From contig PEAO01000029.1 in assembly GCA_002753615.1 (NCBI GenBank), forward strand, positions 1 through 34,034: a stretch of 34,034 nucleotides of DNA. The letters are read 5' to 3'. Numbering within the stretch: the first letter of the stretch is position 1; each line of letters starts with the position of its first letter. Shown one piece after another: positions 27,120-34,034 of this stretch. Source of the DNA: Magnetococcales bacterium DCbin2 (GTDB lineage: Bacteria; Pseudomonadota; Magnetococcia; Magnetococcales; UBA8363). A model generated the notes under the pieces. That model made no database searches, was not told the origin of the DNA, and saw nothing but the letters and a program-made list of their open reading frames with translations. The translations under genes were made by a program, and so were the position numbers.

Positions 27120-29110
27120 TCCATCGTCCCCGAAAAAGAGAGTGCTTGCCGCATTTGGAAATCATAGTCAAGCTGCCTGAGGCGAATACGGCGATGAGAT
27201 TTCTCGGTCCGTTTCTGGGCAAACCGATAAAAACCACGGGCCATGGCCTGAAAAAAAGCACTATTAGGGCTGTGCGCCAAGAAAAAACCCAAAGACCTGC
27301 GGACTTGGAAAGACATACCCATCACCAGTTCATCTTCGAGCGACAATAGATACTGGGCACTCCCTGGATCACCCTGACGGGCACAACGACCGATCATCTG
27401 ACGGTCAACACGGGCGTTGTCGTGGCCCTCAGTCAAGATCACATGCAAACCTCCAGCGTCCAACACCCCCGCATCGGGTTGAATATCGGTCCCCCGACCT
27501 GCCATGTTGGTGGCAATGGTGACGCGAGGGCCTTGGCCCGCCTGTTGAATCGTCTGCGCCTCGCTCGCGTCCTGTTTGGCATTTAAAACCAAGTGGTCGA
27601 TCCCTGCCGACGTAAGTCTTGCAGACAGGGCTTCGGATGTAGCCACAGTGCGTGTCCCCACCAGCACCGCCTGGCCCGCATCCCGACAGCGGAGGATCGC
27701 CGCCAACACCGCCAGCCAACGTGCTTCGGCGGTGGCGAAAATCCATGTCGGCAAAAGGCGGCGACGTGAAGCCTTCTGGGGTAAAATGCGCACCACACCC
27801 ACCCCATAAAGATCCACCAGTTCTCCCGCCACCTCCCGACAGGTTCCCGTCATACCGGAAAGCCTGAGATAACGCCGAAAAAACAGTTGATAACTGATGC
27901 GTGCCAAAATCTCTTTTTCGGGACTCACGGGAACATTCTCCTTGATCTCGATCAACTGCTGCAACCCGCGTTCCCAGGAACGGTCGGGCATAACCCTGCC
28001 GGTGTTTTCGTCCACGATCATCACCTTGGGAACCCCCTGATGATCACGGACGATATAGTGAATATCTCGGTGAAAACCATGGAGGGCTTGGAGGGCCTGA
28101 AGCACCGCCTCCTGGGAGCGAATGACCCCTTGCCAGAGGCCCGAAAGGTTGTCCGCCAATTCCCTCAGACGATTATGCCCGATATCGGTCAGATGGGGAA
28201 CCCGCCCATCCATCACATAATCCACATCCCTTTCCAACCGCCTTGCCAGAGCGATGGCCTCGGCATGAAATACCTCGGCATGGGGATCGCGGCGTTCCGC
28301 CGAGATGATCAGCGGCGTCCGGGCCTCATCGATGAAAACGCTGTCCGCTTCATCCACGATTGCAAACTGTAACCCGCGCAGCAAAACCTTGCCCTGCATC
28401 CGCCCGGTCAGCCGATCCATGGCCATGATCAATGGGCGCATATGATCACCCATGGCGATACGATCCCGCAGATAGTCGAATACCAATGTTTTATTGGTGC
28501 AATAGACGATATCTGCCTGGTATTCTCGCCCCTTCTCCTCCGGTTTGGACCCTTCCAACACCAATCCCGTCGTCAAACCAAATGCGGCGTACAACGGTGT
28601 CATCAGGGCGGCATCCCGACTCGCCAGATAATCGTTGACGGTTACCACATGAACCGCCATCCCGGACAAACCCGCCGTGGGGGGAGCCACAAGCGCCCTC
28701 AAAGGATTTCCTTCTCCGGTATCCATTTCCACCACCCGCCCATGCAGCAAATGATACCCCCCCCGCAGTTGTGCCGGAAAATGGCGCATACCGAGAATGT
28801 CTCCACTGCGCCGCCGGATCAGGGCAAACGTTTGCGCTACCGGAGAATCGACAAATCCCTGGCGGCGCATCTGGCGGGCCAGTGTTCCCTGAAGTCGCTC
28901 CATCTCCTCGCGGGACATGGCGTCGATCACAGCACTTTCTTCTTCCACCCGACGTAAAAAAGGTTCCACTCTGGCCGACTGCGCCGAAAACCGCGTTGCC
29001 AGGGTCAAACGGATCCGCTCGCCGACACGATCAAACCAGGGCATCTGCACCCAACTGCGCCGTTGCGGATAAAAATCGCCGATAAGCGTTTGCGCCGGAC
29101 TCGCACTCAT
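27116..29110 (-). CDS. Short SecA-like protein with altered Walker A motif
   Basis: A 664-residue relative of the SecA translocase ATPase, but not housekeeping SecA. NBD1 starts near residue 105. The Walker A region reads MDTGEGNPL at 129-137, where SecA has TGEGKT, so the ATP-binding lysine and threonine are replaced by N135 and P136. VHVVTVNDYLASRDA (153-167) and IVDEADSVFIDEARTPL (251-267, DEAD for DEVD) follow. The preprotein cross-linking region and NBD2 come next, with LSGMTGT (417-423), TNMAGRGTD (534-542) and QMIGRCARQGDPGS (571-584). The chain stops soon after the start of the helical scaffold, so most of the helical scaffold and wing domains and the zinc tail are missing. ATG 29110 overlaps the M50 gene stop (ATGA), which decides the start over an upstream ATG at 29155. 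Partial loss of ATPase activity is inferred. Confidence 0.88.
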   Translation of the reverse strand: MSASPAQTLIGDFYPQRRSWVQMPWFDRVGERIRLTLATRFSAQSARVEPFLRRVEEESAVIDAMSREEMERLQGTLARQMRRQGFVDSPVAQTFALIRRRSGDILGMRHFPAQLRGGYHLLHGRVVEMDTGEGNPLRALVAPPTAGLSGMAVHVVTVNDYLASRDAALMTPLYAAFGLTTGLVLEGSKPEEKGREYQADIVYCTNKTLVFDYLRDRIAMGDHMRPLIMAMDRLTGRMQGKVLLRGLQFAIVDEADSVFIDEARTPLIISAERRDPHAEVFHAEAIALARRLERDVDYVMDGRVPHLTDIGHNRLRELADNLSGLWQGVIRSQEAVLQALQALHGFHRDIHYIVRDHQGVPKVMIVDENTGRVMPDRSWERGLQQLIEIKENVPVSPEKEILARISYQLFFRRYLRLSGMTGTCREVAGELVDLYGVGVVRILPQKASRRRLLPTWIFATAEARWLAVLAAILRCRDAGQAVLVGTRTVATSEALSARLTSAGIDHLVLNAKQDASEAQTIQQAGQGPRVTIATNMAGRGTDIQPDAGVLDAGGLHVILTEGHDNARVDRQMIGRCARQGDPGSAQYLLSLEDELVMGMSFQVRRSLGFFLAHSPNSAFFQAMARGFYRFAQKRTEKSHRRIRLRQLDYDFQMRQALSFSGTME
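28703..28708 (-). other. Walker A Lys-Thr replaced by Asn-Pro in the SecA-like gene
   Basis: Bases 28708-28703 on the minus strand read AAT CCT (Asn-Pro) after GGA GAA GGA, in the place of the AA(A/G) AC(N) (Lys-Thr) codons of canonical SecA. The reading frame and similarity continue on both sides, so this is substitution in at least two codons and not a frameshift. Confidence 0.85.
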
Positions 29111-31251
29111 ACGGCAAACCGTTTCATGAAAAGCTGTCTCACACTGCGATACCATTGTGCAGCAAGAGGGGCCGGGTCGTGAATAAAGCGGACATGGATG
29201 CGATTACCCAACGCCCCAGGCTTTGCCCCCCCGGAAAAAGCCAGTTCAAATTGGAACAGTGGTGCCAAAGCCTTGGGTTGCGAAACATCCGGGTCAAGAC
29301 CGATCTGTCCCCCCCCCTGGAGCGAAAGGGCGAGGCTGGGGAGATCGCTGGTCGCCGCTGGAACTTCCCGGACGATGGTGGCGGTCAGCAGCTCCCAGAT
29401 ATTATCCACCGCACGCAGTTCCACCAACCGCGTATGACGGCGAACCAGATCGACATCCGATTGCGGCACGACGGTCAGCAGGGTAAACCGTTCTGGATCG
29501 AGGACATAACCCACCACATCCCCCCGTTTGAGATAGCGTCCGGGAAAATCCCCCGGAGAGGCCATGGCGAGGGTACCGGCATGGGGACTGGTCATGGTCA
29601 TCGCCTGACGGCGTGTGGCGATATCGGCCAACTGTTCATCGACATAGTTCAGTTCAAGGGCGGCAATCTGGGCCTGGAGGCGGTCGAACGTGGAGGCCAT
29701 ATCCAGGCGTGACCGAACTTCGCGTTGTTGATGAATCAACTGAACATAACGGGATTCCATCTCCGGGTCGGTACAGGTCAACAGATTATCCCCCCCTTTG
29801 ACGTATGTACCGGGAGGAATAAGAACTCTATCCCCAAAACAGGCCAACGACGCACGCAAACGGGATTCTTCCGGCATCCATATGACCCCCTCGGTGATGG
29901 TCCAGGCGGGAACGGGAACCCCAACGGCGACAAACACCAACACAGCACCGCCCATGCCCGCCGTGAAAAACGTCCGCAAACGACGACCTTCCAATGCGAC
30001 ATCCGTAGCCAGATAACGAAGATGACGCCACAACGGCTGCATCAACATGCCCCATGCGGACCAAAGGGCTAACAACACCCCGACAAAAAAATAACTTCCC
30101 GCCACAAGGAGGATGATGGCGACGGCGATAAACATGCGATAAATAAAAGATGCGATGGCATAAATCGCCAGCCAGGGGGCCTCACCGGGGGTCAGGCGGG
30201 GGGGTTCGGTCTTGGCAAGGCCCAGTAACCGCTTTTTGACAAAATAGGCGAGAAATTGATTGGATTTTTGGCTCAGATTGGGAATTTCCAACGCATCGGC
30301 CAGAATGTAATAACCATCGAAACGGATTAACGGGTTGGCATTGAAAATAAGTGTCGTCAATCCGGCTAGCAAGATGATTTCATGCAAGACCGCCCGGGTA
30401 AGACCAGGATCCAACCCGATCCAAAGCCAGAGTGCCACCGACGCGACCGCCAGTTCCACCATCATCCCCGCCGCACCTACGAGCATACGGCTCCGTTTGT
30501 CGGCAAAGGCGATGGTGGCGGAGGCATCGACATAGGGGACTGGGACCATGAGCAAAAACATCAATCCCGTTTCGTGGCAACTCCCATCTTGACACTTGAC
30601 CGCAAGTCCATGGCCAAGTTCATGGAGGGTTTTAAGAACCGGAAAGACAATCCACAATAACAGGATGTTTTCCGCACTGAAGGCACGGGCGGTGATATCG
30701 CCCGTCAACTCATCCCAATGCATGGAAGCCTGAATGACACCCGAAATAACCAGCAGCAACCACAGCCAAGGAAGCCACGCCAAAAACCAGCGCGGAATCA
30801 AGGAGGCCATGAGGGTCAGAATCCTGTCGGGATCGAAGAGGGGAATTTTTAGGGAGAGTGGATTGGCGATGTACTGTTTGAGTTTTTGCCAACGCACCTT
30901 GGACCGGCGTTCCCCCATCTCTTCCAGGTCGGGAGTACGGTCGGTGAGCAACACGTTGGCCTGATGGAGTTGGGTCAGCAGGTGGACGACTTCATCCTGG
31001 GTCGGGGCCTGATCGCCGTCGCGTTCACACAAAAGCGTCCAGATGTCATCGAGGCTTGCATGGCCGTCAAACATGGAGACCACGGCATAGGCCGCCGGAT
31101 TGATCCGCAGGAAACGACCGCTGGCGCGATCTTGAAGGACAAACCAACGTTCACCGCGATAAAAATGCCGCCACACCCGTGCCTGACTACGCAGCCGTGG
31201 CTTGAGCATGGCAACCCGGTACCAGGAGTTGGAAAAAATAGCGGAAGACAT
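29107..31251 (-). CDS. PqqD-like / M50 site-2-type metalloprotease / HlyD-like fusion protein
   Basis: A 714-residue polytopic membrane protein. Residues about 25-105 resemble a PqqD-type winged-helix domain, the peptide-leader recognition fold (GRFLRINPAAYAVVSMFDG, then a C-terminal helix pair). Residues about 150-450 form the membrane domain with the zinc protease motif HELGH (210-214) and the third-ligand motif NPLIRFDGYY (306-315) of family M50. Residues about 450-700 resemble a membrane-fusion (HlyD) module: GVIWMPEESRLRA, GTYVKGGDNLLT, a coiled-coil part, and SPHAGTLAM. The residues needed for proteolysis appear intact. It lies between the GAF-HlyD gene (107-base gap) and the SecA-like gene (ATGA overlap). 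The start ATG at 31251 has only a weak ribosome site. Substrate unknown; the exoprotein or a small leader-bearing protein is the natural guess. Confidence 0.87.
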   Translation of the reverse strand: MSSAIFSNSWYRVAMLKPRLRSQARVWRHFYRGERWFVLQDRASGRFLRINPAAYAVVSMFDGHASLDDIWTLLCERDGDQAPTQDEVVHLLTQLHQANVLLTDRTPDLEEMGERRSKVRWQKLKQYIANPLSLKIPLFDPDRILTLMASLIPRWFLAWLPWLWLLLVISGVIQASMHWDELTGDITARAFSAENILLLWIVFPVLKTLHELGHGLAVKCQDGSCHETGLMFLLMVPVPYVDASATIAFADKRSRMLVGAAGMMVELAVASVALWLWIGLDPGLTRAVLHEIILLAGLTTLIFNANPLIRFDGYYILADALEIPNLSQKSNQFLAYFVKKRLLGLAKTEPPRLTPGEAPWLAIYAIASFIYRMFIAVAIILLVAGSYFFVGVLLALWSAWGMLMQPLWRHLRYLATDVALEGRRLRTFFTAGMGGAVLVFVAVGVPVPAWTITEGVIWMPEESRLRASLACFGDRVLIPPGTYVKGGDNLLTCTDPEMESRYVQLIHQQREVRSRLDMASTFDRLQAQIAALELNYVDEQLADIATRRQAMTMTSPHAGTLAMASPGDFPGRYLKRGDVVGYVLDPERFTLLTVVPQSDVDLVRRHTRLVELRAVDNIWELLTATIVREVPAATSDLPSLALSLQGGGQIGLDPDVSQPKALAPLFQFELAFSGGAKPGALGNRIHVRFIHDPAPLAAQWYRSVRQLFMKRFAV

Positions 31252-31283
31252 GGAGACGACCCGCCCTTCAAAACCACTTGGGA

Positions 31284-31347
31284 ACCCGACCTGACCGTCG
31301 TTCGCCCCTCCCCCCGATGCTGCGGAATTCTATGGGGCTGGTCGGGT
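31284..31347. other. Long-range hairpin between the GAF-HlyD and M50 genes
   Basis: In the 107-base gap, ACCCGACC (31284-31291) and GGTCGGGT (31340-31347) form a perfect 8-bp stem around a 48-base GC-rich loop. On the transcribed (minus) direction no T-run follows, so it is not a terminator. It might set mRNA stability or the ratio between the two products. Confidence 0.25.
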
Positions 31348-31358
31348 AAAAAGCAACG

Positions 31359-33212
31359 TTAAATCCCGACCCACGACCAAATCTGAAGACGCAACCACTC
31401 GAAGAACCGATGGGTCCATATCCACACCAACAGTTTGCGGTTGACATCGATCTTGCCGACCCCTTCCATGCCAGGACGTAACGTTTTGCTGACGGAATCG
31501 AGATTGGCTTCCACACGGAAATGGTTACGTCCATCGGTGACGCTAGCGACCGGGGTGATCAGGGTGACGATGAATGGAAAGGTTTCTCCCGGCAAAGCCG
31601 CCACCATCAGATCGCCCCTCTGCCCCATGGCGATGCGACCGATATCATATTCTTCGACCTGCAAAACGACGCGATAGGCGTCCAACGGAGCGATTTCAAA
31701 CAGGGTTTGCCCTTTGCTCACCGTACCGCCAAGATGTTGCGAAAGGTCACCACTGACGATCACCCCATCGAACGGCGCAACAATCCGGGAGCGCGACAAC
31801 ATGCTTTCGGATAATTCCCGCTGTGCCGCCGCCTGTCTGGCCTGGGCCAGGGCGATTTGAATCTTGCTCAGGTCATGTTGCGCCTGGGCATCATCTGTTT
31901 GTTTTTGAAATTGCGCCTGCTGGCTCGCCCACCGCGACACCTCCAGGCGGATATCCCGATCATCCAGGCGGACCAGTTCGGTCCCCTCCTTGACCACATG
32001 ACCGGCACGAACCCTGGCCTCGGTAACGTAACCATCGAAGGGGGCCACGATGGCCCGGCGCACCCCCCCTTCCAACACCGCACTCGCCGAGAGCCGATAA
32101 TCCCCCTCGGTAGCGGACAAAAAAAACACCAACGCCAAGGCCAACAGGGCCAGCAACCTGCGACGGACACCCAACGAGCCAACGCCCCCCGGAGATCCTT
32201 CGGTGACCCCATCCAAAAGCTTTTGGTACCACCGGCGTTCGATCCAACGCCGGTGCAGCAAAACCCGGCCCAGGATCGGAGTCAACGCCTCGGCCTGACG
32301 CAAACGGACCTCCGCCACATCCGATTCAGGCCATTCAAAAACGAACACCCCAAGTCGGCGCGTTTCCTGTTCACCTGCCGCAAAAGGGACCGACAAAACC
32401 GTTTCGGCTCCAAAATCCCGCACCAAACGCTGATGGTCGCGTATGGTGATCCAGTCCGGTTGCCCGCCCCCCTGGCCACCACCGGCCTCAGTCTGCGGCG
32501 CATCATACAAACCAACGTGGATCGGGATTGATTGCTCCAGAGCCTCGTTCATTGCCGCTTCGATGGCGTGTGTAAGATCAATACGCCGGGCGACATCCAC
32601 CGCGTGCGACAACGCGGAAAAATGAACCTGAGATCCCTTGACGAACCCCACCGAAACCCGATCACACTGCAACCGAGAGGCCGCCTCGGTCACCAACGCA
32701 TGGATCGCCGCTTCGGCACGGGGAGCCTCAAGGGCAACCATGGTCAGATCCAAGGCAAGAAGAAGACGCTCCCGGAGTTCCGCCTCGTTTTCTTTTTCCC
32801 CCTGCCACCCACTCCGTTCCAACCAACCCTGCCCCCAGCGCAACCACGACATGGCGTTGCGCGGTACGGCACCGACAAAAGCGAGGGCCACCAAACCGCG
32901 CAAATCACCATCGATCATCACCAAGTGCGCCAGCATCCCACGACCGCGATACGCCGTCAGGGAGGTCCGTTTTTCCAGGGCCTGTTCGGAAAGTTGTGCC
33001 AAATCCGCGCTGACCGCCTCCCCCGGCCACATGGCCACCGGATGAAAATGGCCCGATGAGGGATCTGCCAAAAGCAACGTCCCCTCCCGCACCTCTCCAC
33101 CCATTCCCTGAACCAGACAGGCCAGCCAAGTTTGATGAAACTGGATATCCCCATCGCGGCCCAGGACAAGCCATGGATCGGAAACGTTGGCAGACAGTTC
33201 GGTCGTCGCCAT
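31359..33212 (-). CDS. GAF-like sensor fused to a membrane-anchored HlyD-type adaptor
   Basis: A 617-residue protein. The cytoplasmic N-terminal part (1-345) contains a GAF-like domain at about 155-325 (helices from ERLLLALDLTMVALE, strands CDRVSVGFV and AETVLSVPF). The region before it (about 15-115) may be a second, weaker sensor-like domain. One membrane helix follows at about 352-366. The periplasmic part is a HlyD adaptor: lipoyl-like half RAIVAPFDGYVTEARVRAGHVV (split around residues 386-408), coiled coil (420-475), the matching half SRIVAPFDGVIVSGDL, and a beta-barrel to about 595. This layout would couple a cytoplasmic signal or partner protein to the export channel. AAGGGA lies 7 bases before ATG 33212. 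The DUF3467 gene ends 19 bases upstream, so the two are co-transcribed. Confidence 0.85.
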   Translation of the reverse strand: MATTELSANVSDPWLVLGRDGDIQFHQTWLACLVQGMGGEVREGTLLLADPSSGHFHPVAMWPGEAVSADLAQLSEQALEKRTSLTAYRGRGMLAHLVMIDGDLRGLVALAFVGAVPRNAMSWLRWGQGWLERSGWQGEKENEAELRERLLLALDLTMVALEAPRAEAAIHALVTEAASRLQCDRVSVGFVKGSQVHFSALSHAVDVARRIDLTHAIEAAMNEALEQSIPIHVGLYDAPQTEAGGGQGGGQPDWITIRDHQRLVRDFGAETVLSVPFAAGEQETRRLGVFVFEWPESDVAEVRLRQAEALTPILGRVLLHRRWIERRWYQKLLDGVTEGSPGGVGSLGVRRRLLALLALALVFFLSATEGDYRLSASAVLEGGVRRAIVAPFDGYVTEARVRAGHVVKEGTELVRLDDRDIRLEVSRWASQQAQFQKQTDDAQAQHDLSKIQIALAQARQAAAQRELSESMLSRSRIVAPFDGVIVSGDLSQHLGGTVSKGQTLFEIAPLDAYRVVLQVEEYDIGRIAMGQRGDLMVAALPGETFPFIVTLITPVASVTDGRNHFRVEANLDSVSKTLRPGMEGVGKIDVNRKLLVWIWTHRFFEWLRLQIWSWVGI

Positions 33213-33231
33213 CGCAACGTCCCTTGATCAC

Positions 33232-33528
33232 TCAGAGCTTGAGTTCACCATAACGGGCCTCATATTCACGCAACCCCATCTCCAGCAGTGCCATAAGACG
33301 TTTGGCCGCATAAGGGTTTAAAACGATGCGATTGGACAGCATGACTTTGACCTCTTTTTGGTCCGCCTGCCACGCCTGATTGGCACCAAACAGCACCATG
33401 ATTTCCTCCCGCGTCCCCATGACATTGCAAACATTGGCATAGGTCGTCTGCATGTGGCTGTCATCCCAGACAATCTGCGTCGCTGGAATGGTGTTGGTAA
33501 CGCTCGTTTCTTCTGGTGGGGATGCCAT
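33232..33528 (-). CDS. DUF3467 family protein
   Basis: A 98-residue soluble protein that fits the DUF3467 pattern: a YAN motif near the start of the conserved part (TTYANVCNV), an acidic/hydrophobic strand (EIMVLFGAN), then KVMLSNRIVLNPYAAKRL and a C-terminal helix ending in YEARYGEL. The molecular function of the family is not established. The start is ATG 33528, because AAGGAG lies about 10 bases before it; a GTG 24 bases further upstream would include this ribosome site in the coding region. It is the second visible gene of the export cluster, 19 bases ahead of the GAF-HlyD gene. A regulatory or cytoplasmic accessory role is inference only. Confidence 0.82.
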   Translation of the reverse strand: MASPPEETSVTNTIPATQIVWDDSHMQTTYANVCNVMGTREEIMVLFGANQAWQADQKEVKVMLSNRIVLNPYAAKRLMALLEMGLREYEARYGELKL

Positions 33529-33592
33529 CGTCCTTTTTCTCCTTGAAAACACAATTGTTTGATTTAAAGATGCAGGGCTACATCAACCCATT

Positions 33593-34034
33593 CTAAATGG
33601 CTCGCGCTGTCCGTGAGCCGAGAGTGACCACACGCCGATGCGGCGTAGCGGACGGTGGTGGAAGTTTATCCCAAACGATACGCCCTCCGCCTTGTCCCGA
33701 AGCCATGACCGAACCAACCAGAAGACCCGTCATCGCATCGAAGGCCATCCCTTCGTGACCGTCATCCGATGAGATATCGGAAGGGTTCCCCTTGTTGGCC
33801 ATGCGACCATCCCCAGGTTGGGGGACTGTCTGAGCCTGGGGTTGTCCCTCGGCGGGTGGTTGTCCCTCGGCGGGTGGTTGTCCCTCTGCGGGTGATTGTC
33901 CCTCAGCGGGTGGTTGTCCCTCAGCGGGTGGTTGTCCCTCGGCGGGTGGTTGTCCCTCTGCGGGTGGTTGCCCCTCCGCAGGTGGTTGTCCCTCGGCGGG
34001 TGGTTGTCCCTCGGCGGGTGGTTGCCCCTCGGCT
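33593..34034 (-). CDS. Partial gene: protein with PPAEGQ hexapeptide repeats, runs off the window
   Basis: The frame ending in TAG at 33593 stays open to the window edge, so the start lies outside. The visible 147 residues are ten copies of a Pro-Pro-Ala-Glu-Gly-Gln hexapeptide (one with Ser for Pro), then a short [13 protein letters not shown] linker, and a C-terminal region of about 70 residues. That region contains [20 protein letters not shown] and a basic tail ending RTARAI. An internal ATG at 33802 could be mistaken for the start, but the continuous in-frame repeat argues that it is not. Family not recognised. The repeat resembles extended Pro-rich spacers that cross the periplasm or cell wall (TonB-like or adhesin linkers). 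It lies 64 bases upstream of the DUF3467 gene on the same strand, so probably in the same operon. Confidence 0.7.
   Translation of the reverse strand, partial: AEGQPPAEGQPPAEGQPPAEGQPPAEGQPPAEGQPPAEGQPPAEGQSPAEGQPPAEGQPPAEGQPQAQTVPQPGDGRMANKGNPSDISSDDGHEGMAFDAMTGLLVGSVMASGQGGGRIVWDKLPPPSATPHRRVVTLGSRTARAI
33843..34034 (-). repeat. Tandem 18-bp repeat, about 10.6 copies
   Basis: Ten complete 18-base units and a 12-base partial unit in direct tandem array without spacers. Differences between units fall mostly in third codon positions (GCC/GCA/GCT/GCG for Ala), so the peptide PPAEGQ is kept. This silent variation argues for selection on the protein, and the array may vary in copy number between strains. 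Confidence 0.92.

Noticed and set aside
28703-28708. Sequencing error as the cause of the SecA-like Walker A change
   Set aside because: Changing Lys-Thr to Asn-Pro needs substitutions in two adjacent codons, and the frame is intact on both sides; an indel artefact cannot explain it. Checking homologues would settle it.
27116-29155. Housekeeping preprotein translocase SecA
   Set aside because: It is too short, lacks the C-terminal scaffold/wing and zinc tail, has an altered Walker A and sits inside an export operon.
31284-31347. Terminator splitting the export operon between GAF-HlyD and M50 genes
   Set aside because: The stem is short with a 48-base loop, and no T-run follows in the direction of transcription.
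33843-34034. CRISPR array
   Set aside because: Units of 18 bases are directly adjacent without spacers, and variation is codon-silent, so this is a coding tandem repeat.

Overview
The window comes from a Gram-negative bacterium, probably a proteobacterium. Two-partner secretion genes, a TolC-type outer-membrane protein and a LolA-like periplasmic protein all imply an outer membrane. A Magnetococcia or alphaproteobacterial origin is only an impression from gene style and was not tested. No rRNA, tRNA, CRISPR array or intact insertion sequence was recognised.

Left part (1-11 kb), mixed metabolic and defence genes. A 90-residue hypothetical protein with its own terminator is followed by a cobalamin block: a CobC/CobD-type aminotransferase homologue on the minus strand, divergent from cbiA/cobB (cobyrinate a,c-diamide synthase) and cobM/cbiF (precorrin-4 C11-methyltransferase). 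Next comes a minus-strand run hypA - hypB - Eco57I/PstI-type adenine methyltransferase - BsuBI/PstI-type restriction endonuclease, with ATGA or 11-base overlaps at the last two joints. Upstream of hypA lies a membrane-anchored protein with a SWIM-like zinc-finger pattern. On the plus strand are a LolA-like exported protein and a full-length RecQ helicase.

Right part (11-34 kb), one large minus-strand block that looks like a dedicated cell-envelope export system. In transcription order it encodes: a protein with PPAEGQ hexapeptide repeats (runs off the window); a DUF3467 protein; a GAF-TM-HlyD fusion; a PqqD-like/M50 metalloprotease/HlyD-like fusion; a short SecA-like protein; a soluble HlyD/RND-type periplasmic adaptor; a TpsB/FhaC-type transporter with three POTRA domains; and a 3411-residue TpsA/filamentous-haemagglutinin-type exoprotein. 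A separately promoted gene for an AMIN-domain/TolC fusion follows. The M50, SecA-like, adaptor and TpsB genes are joined by three successive ATGA overlaps, and tpsA begins two bases after the tpsB stop, so these five genes are almost certainly co-translated.

The block combines parts of two-partner secretion (type V), type I/RND-like export (adaptors plus TolC) and Sec (SecA paralogue), yet it has no ABC or RND pump. Its SecA-like protein has lost the Walker A lysine and threonine (TGEGNP instead of TGEGKT) and most of the C-terminal third. This is the strongest candidate in the window for an undescribed system. The proposed role, delivery and envelope anchoring of the giant exoprotein, is inference from gene order and domains.
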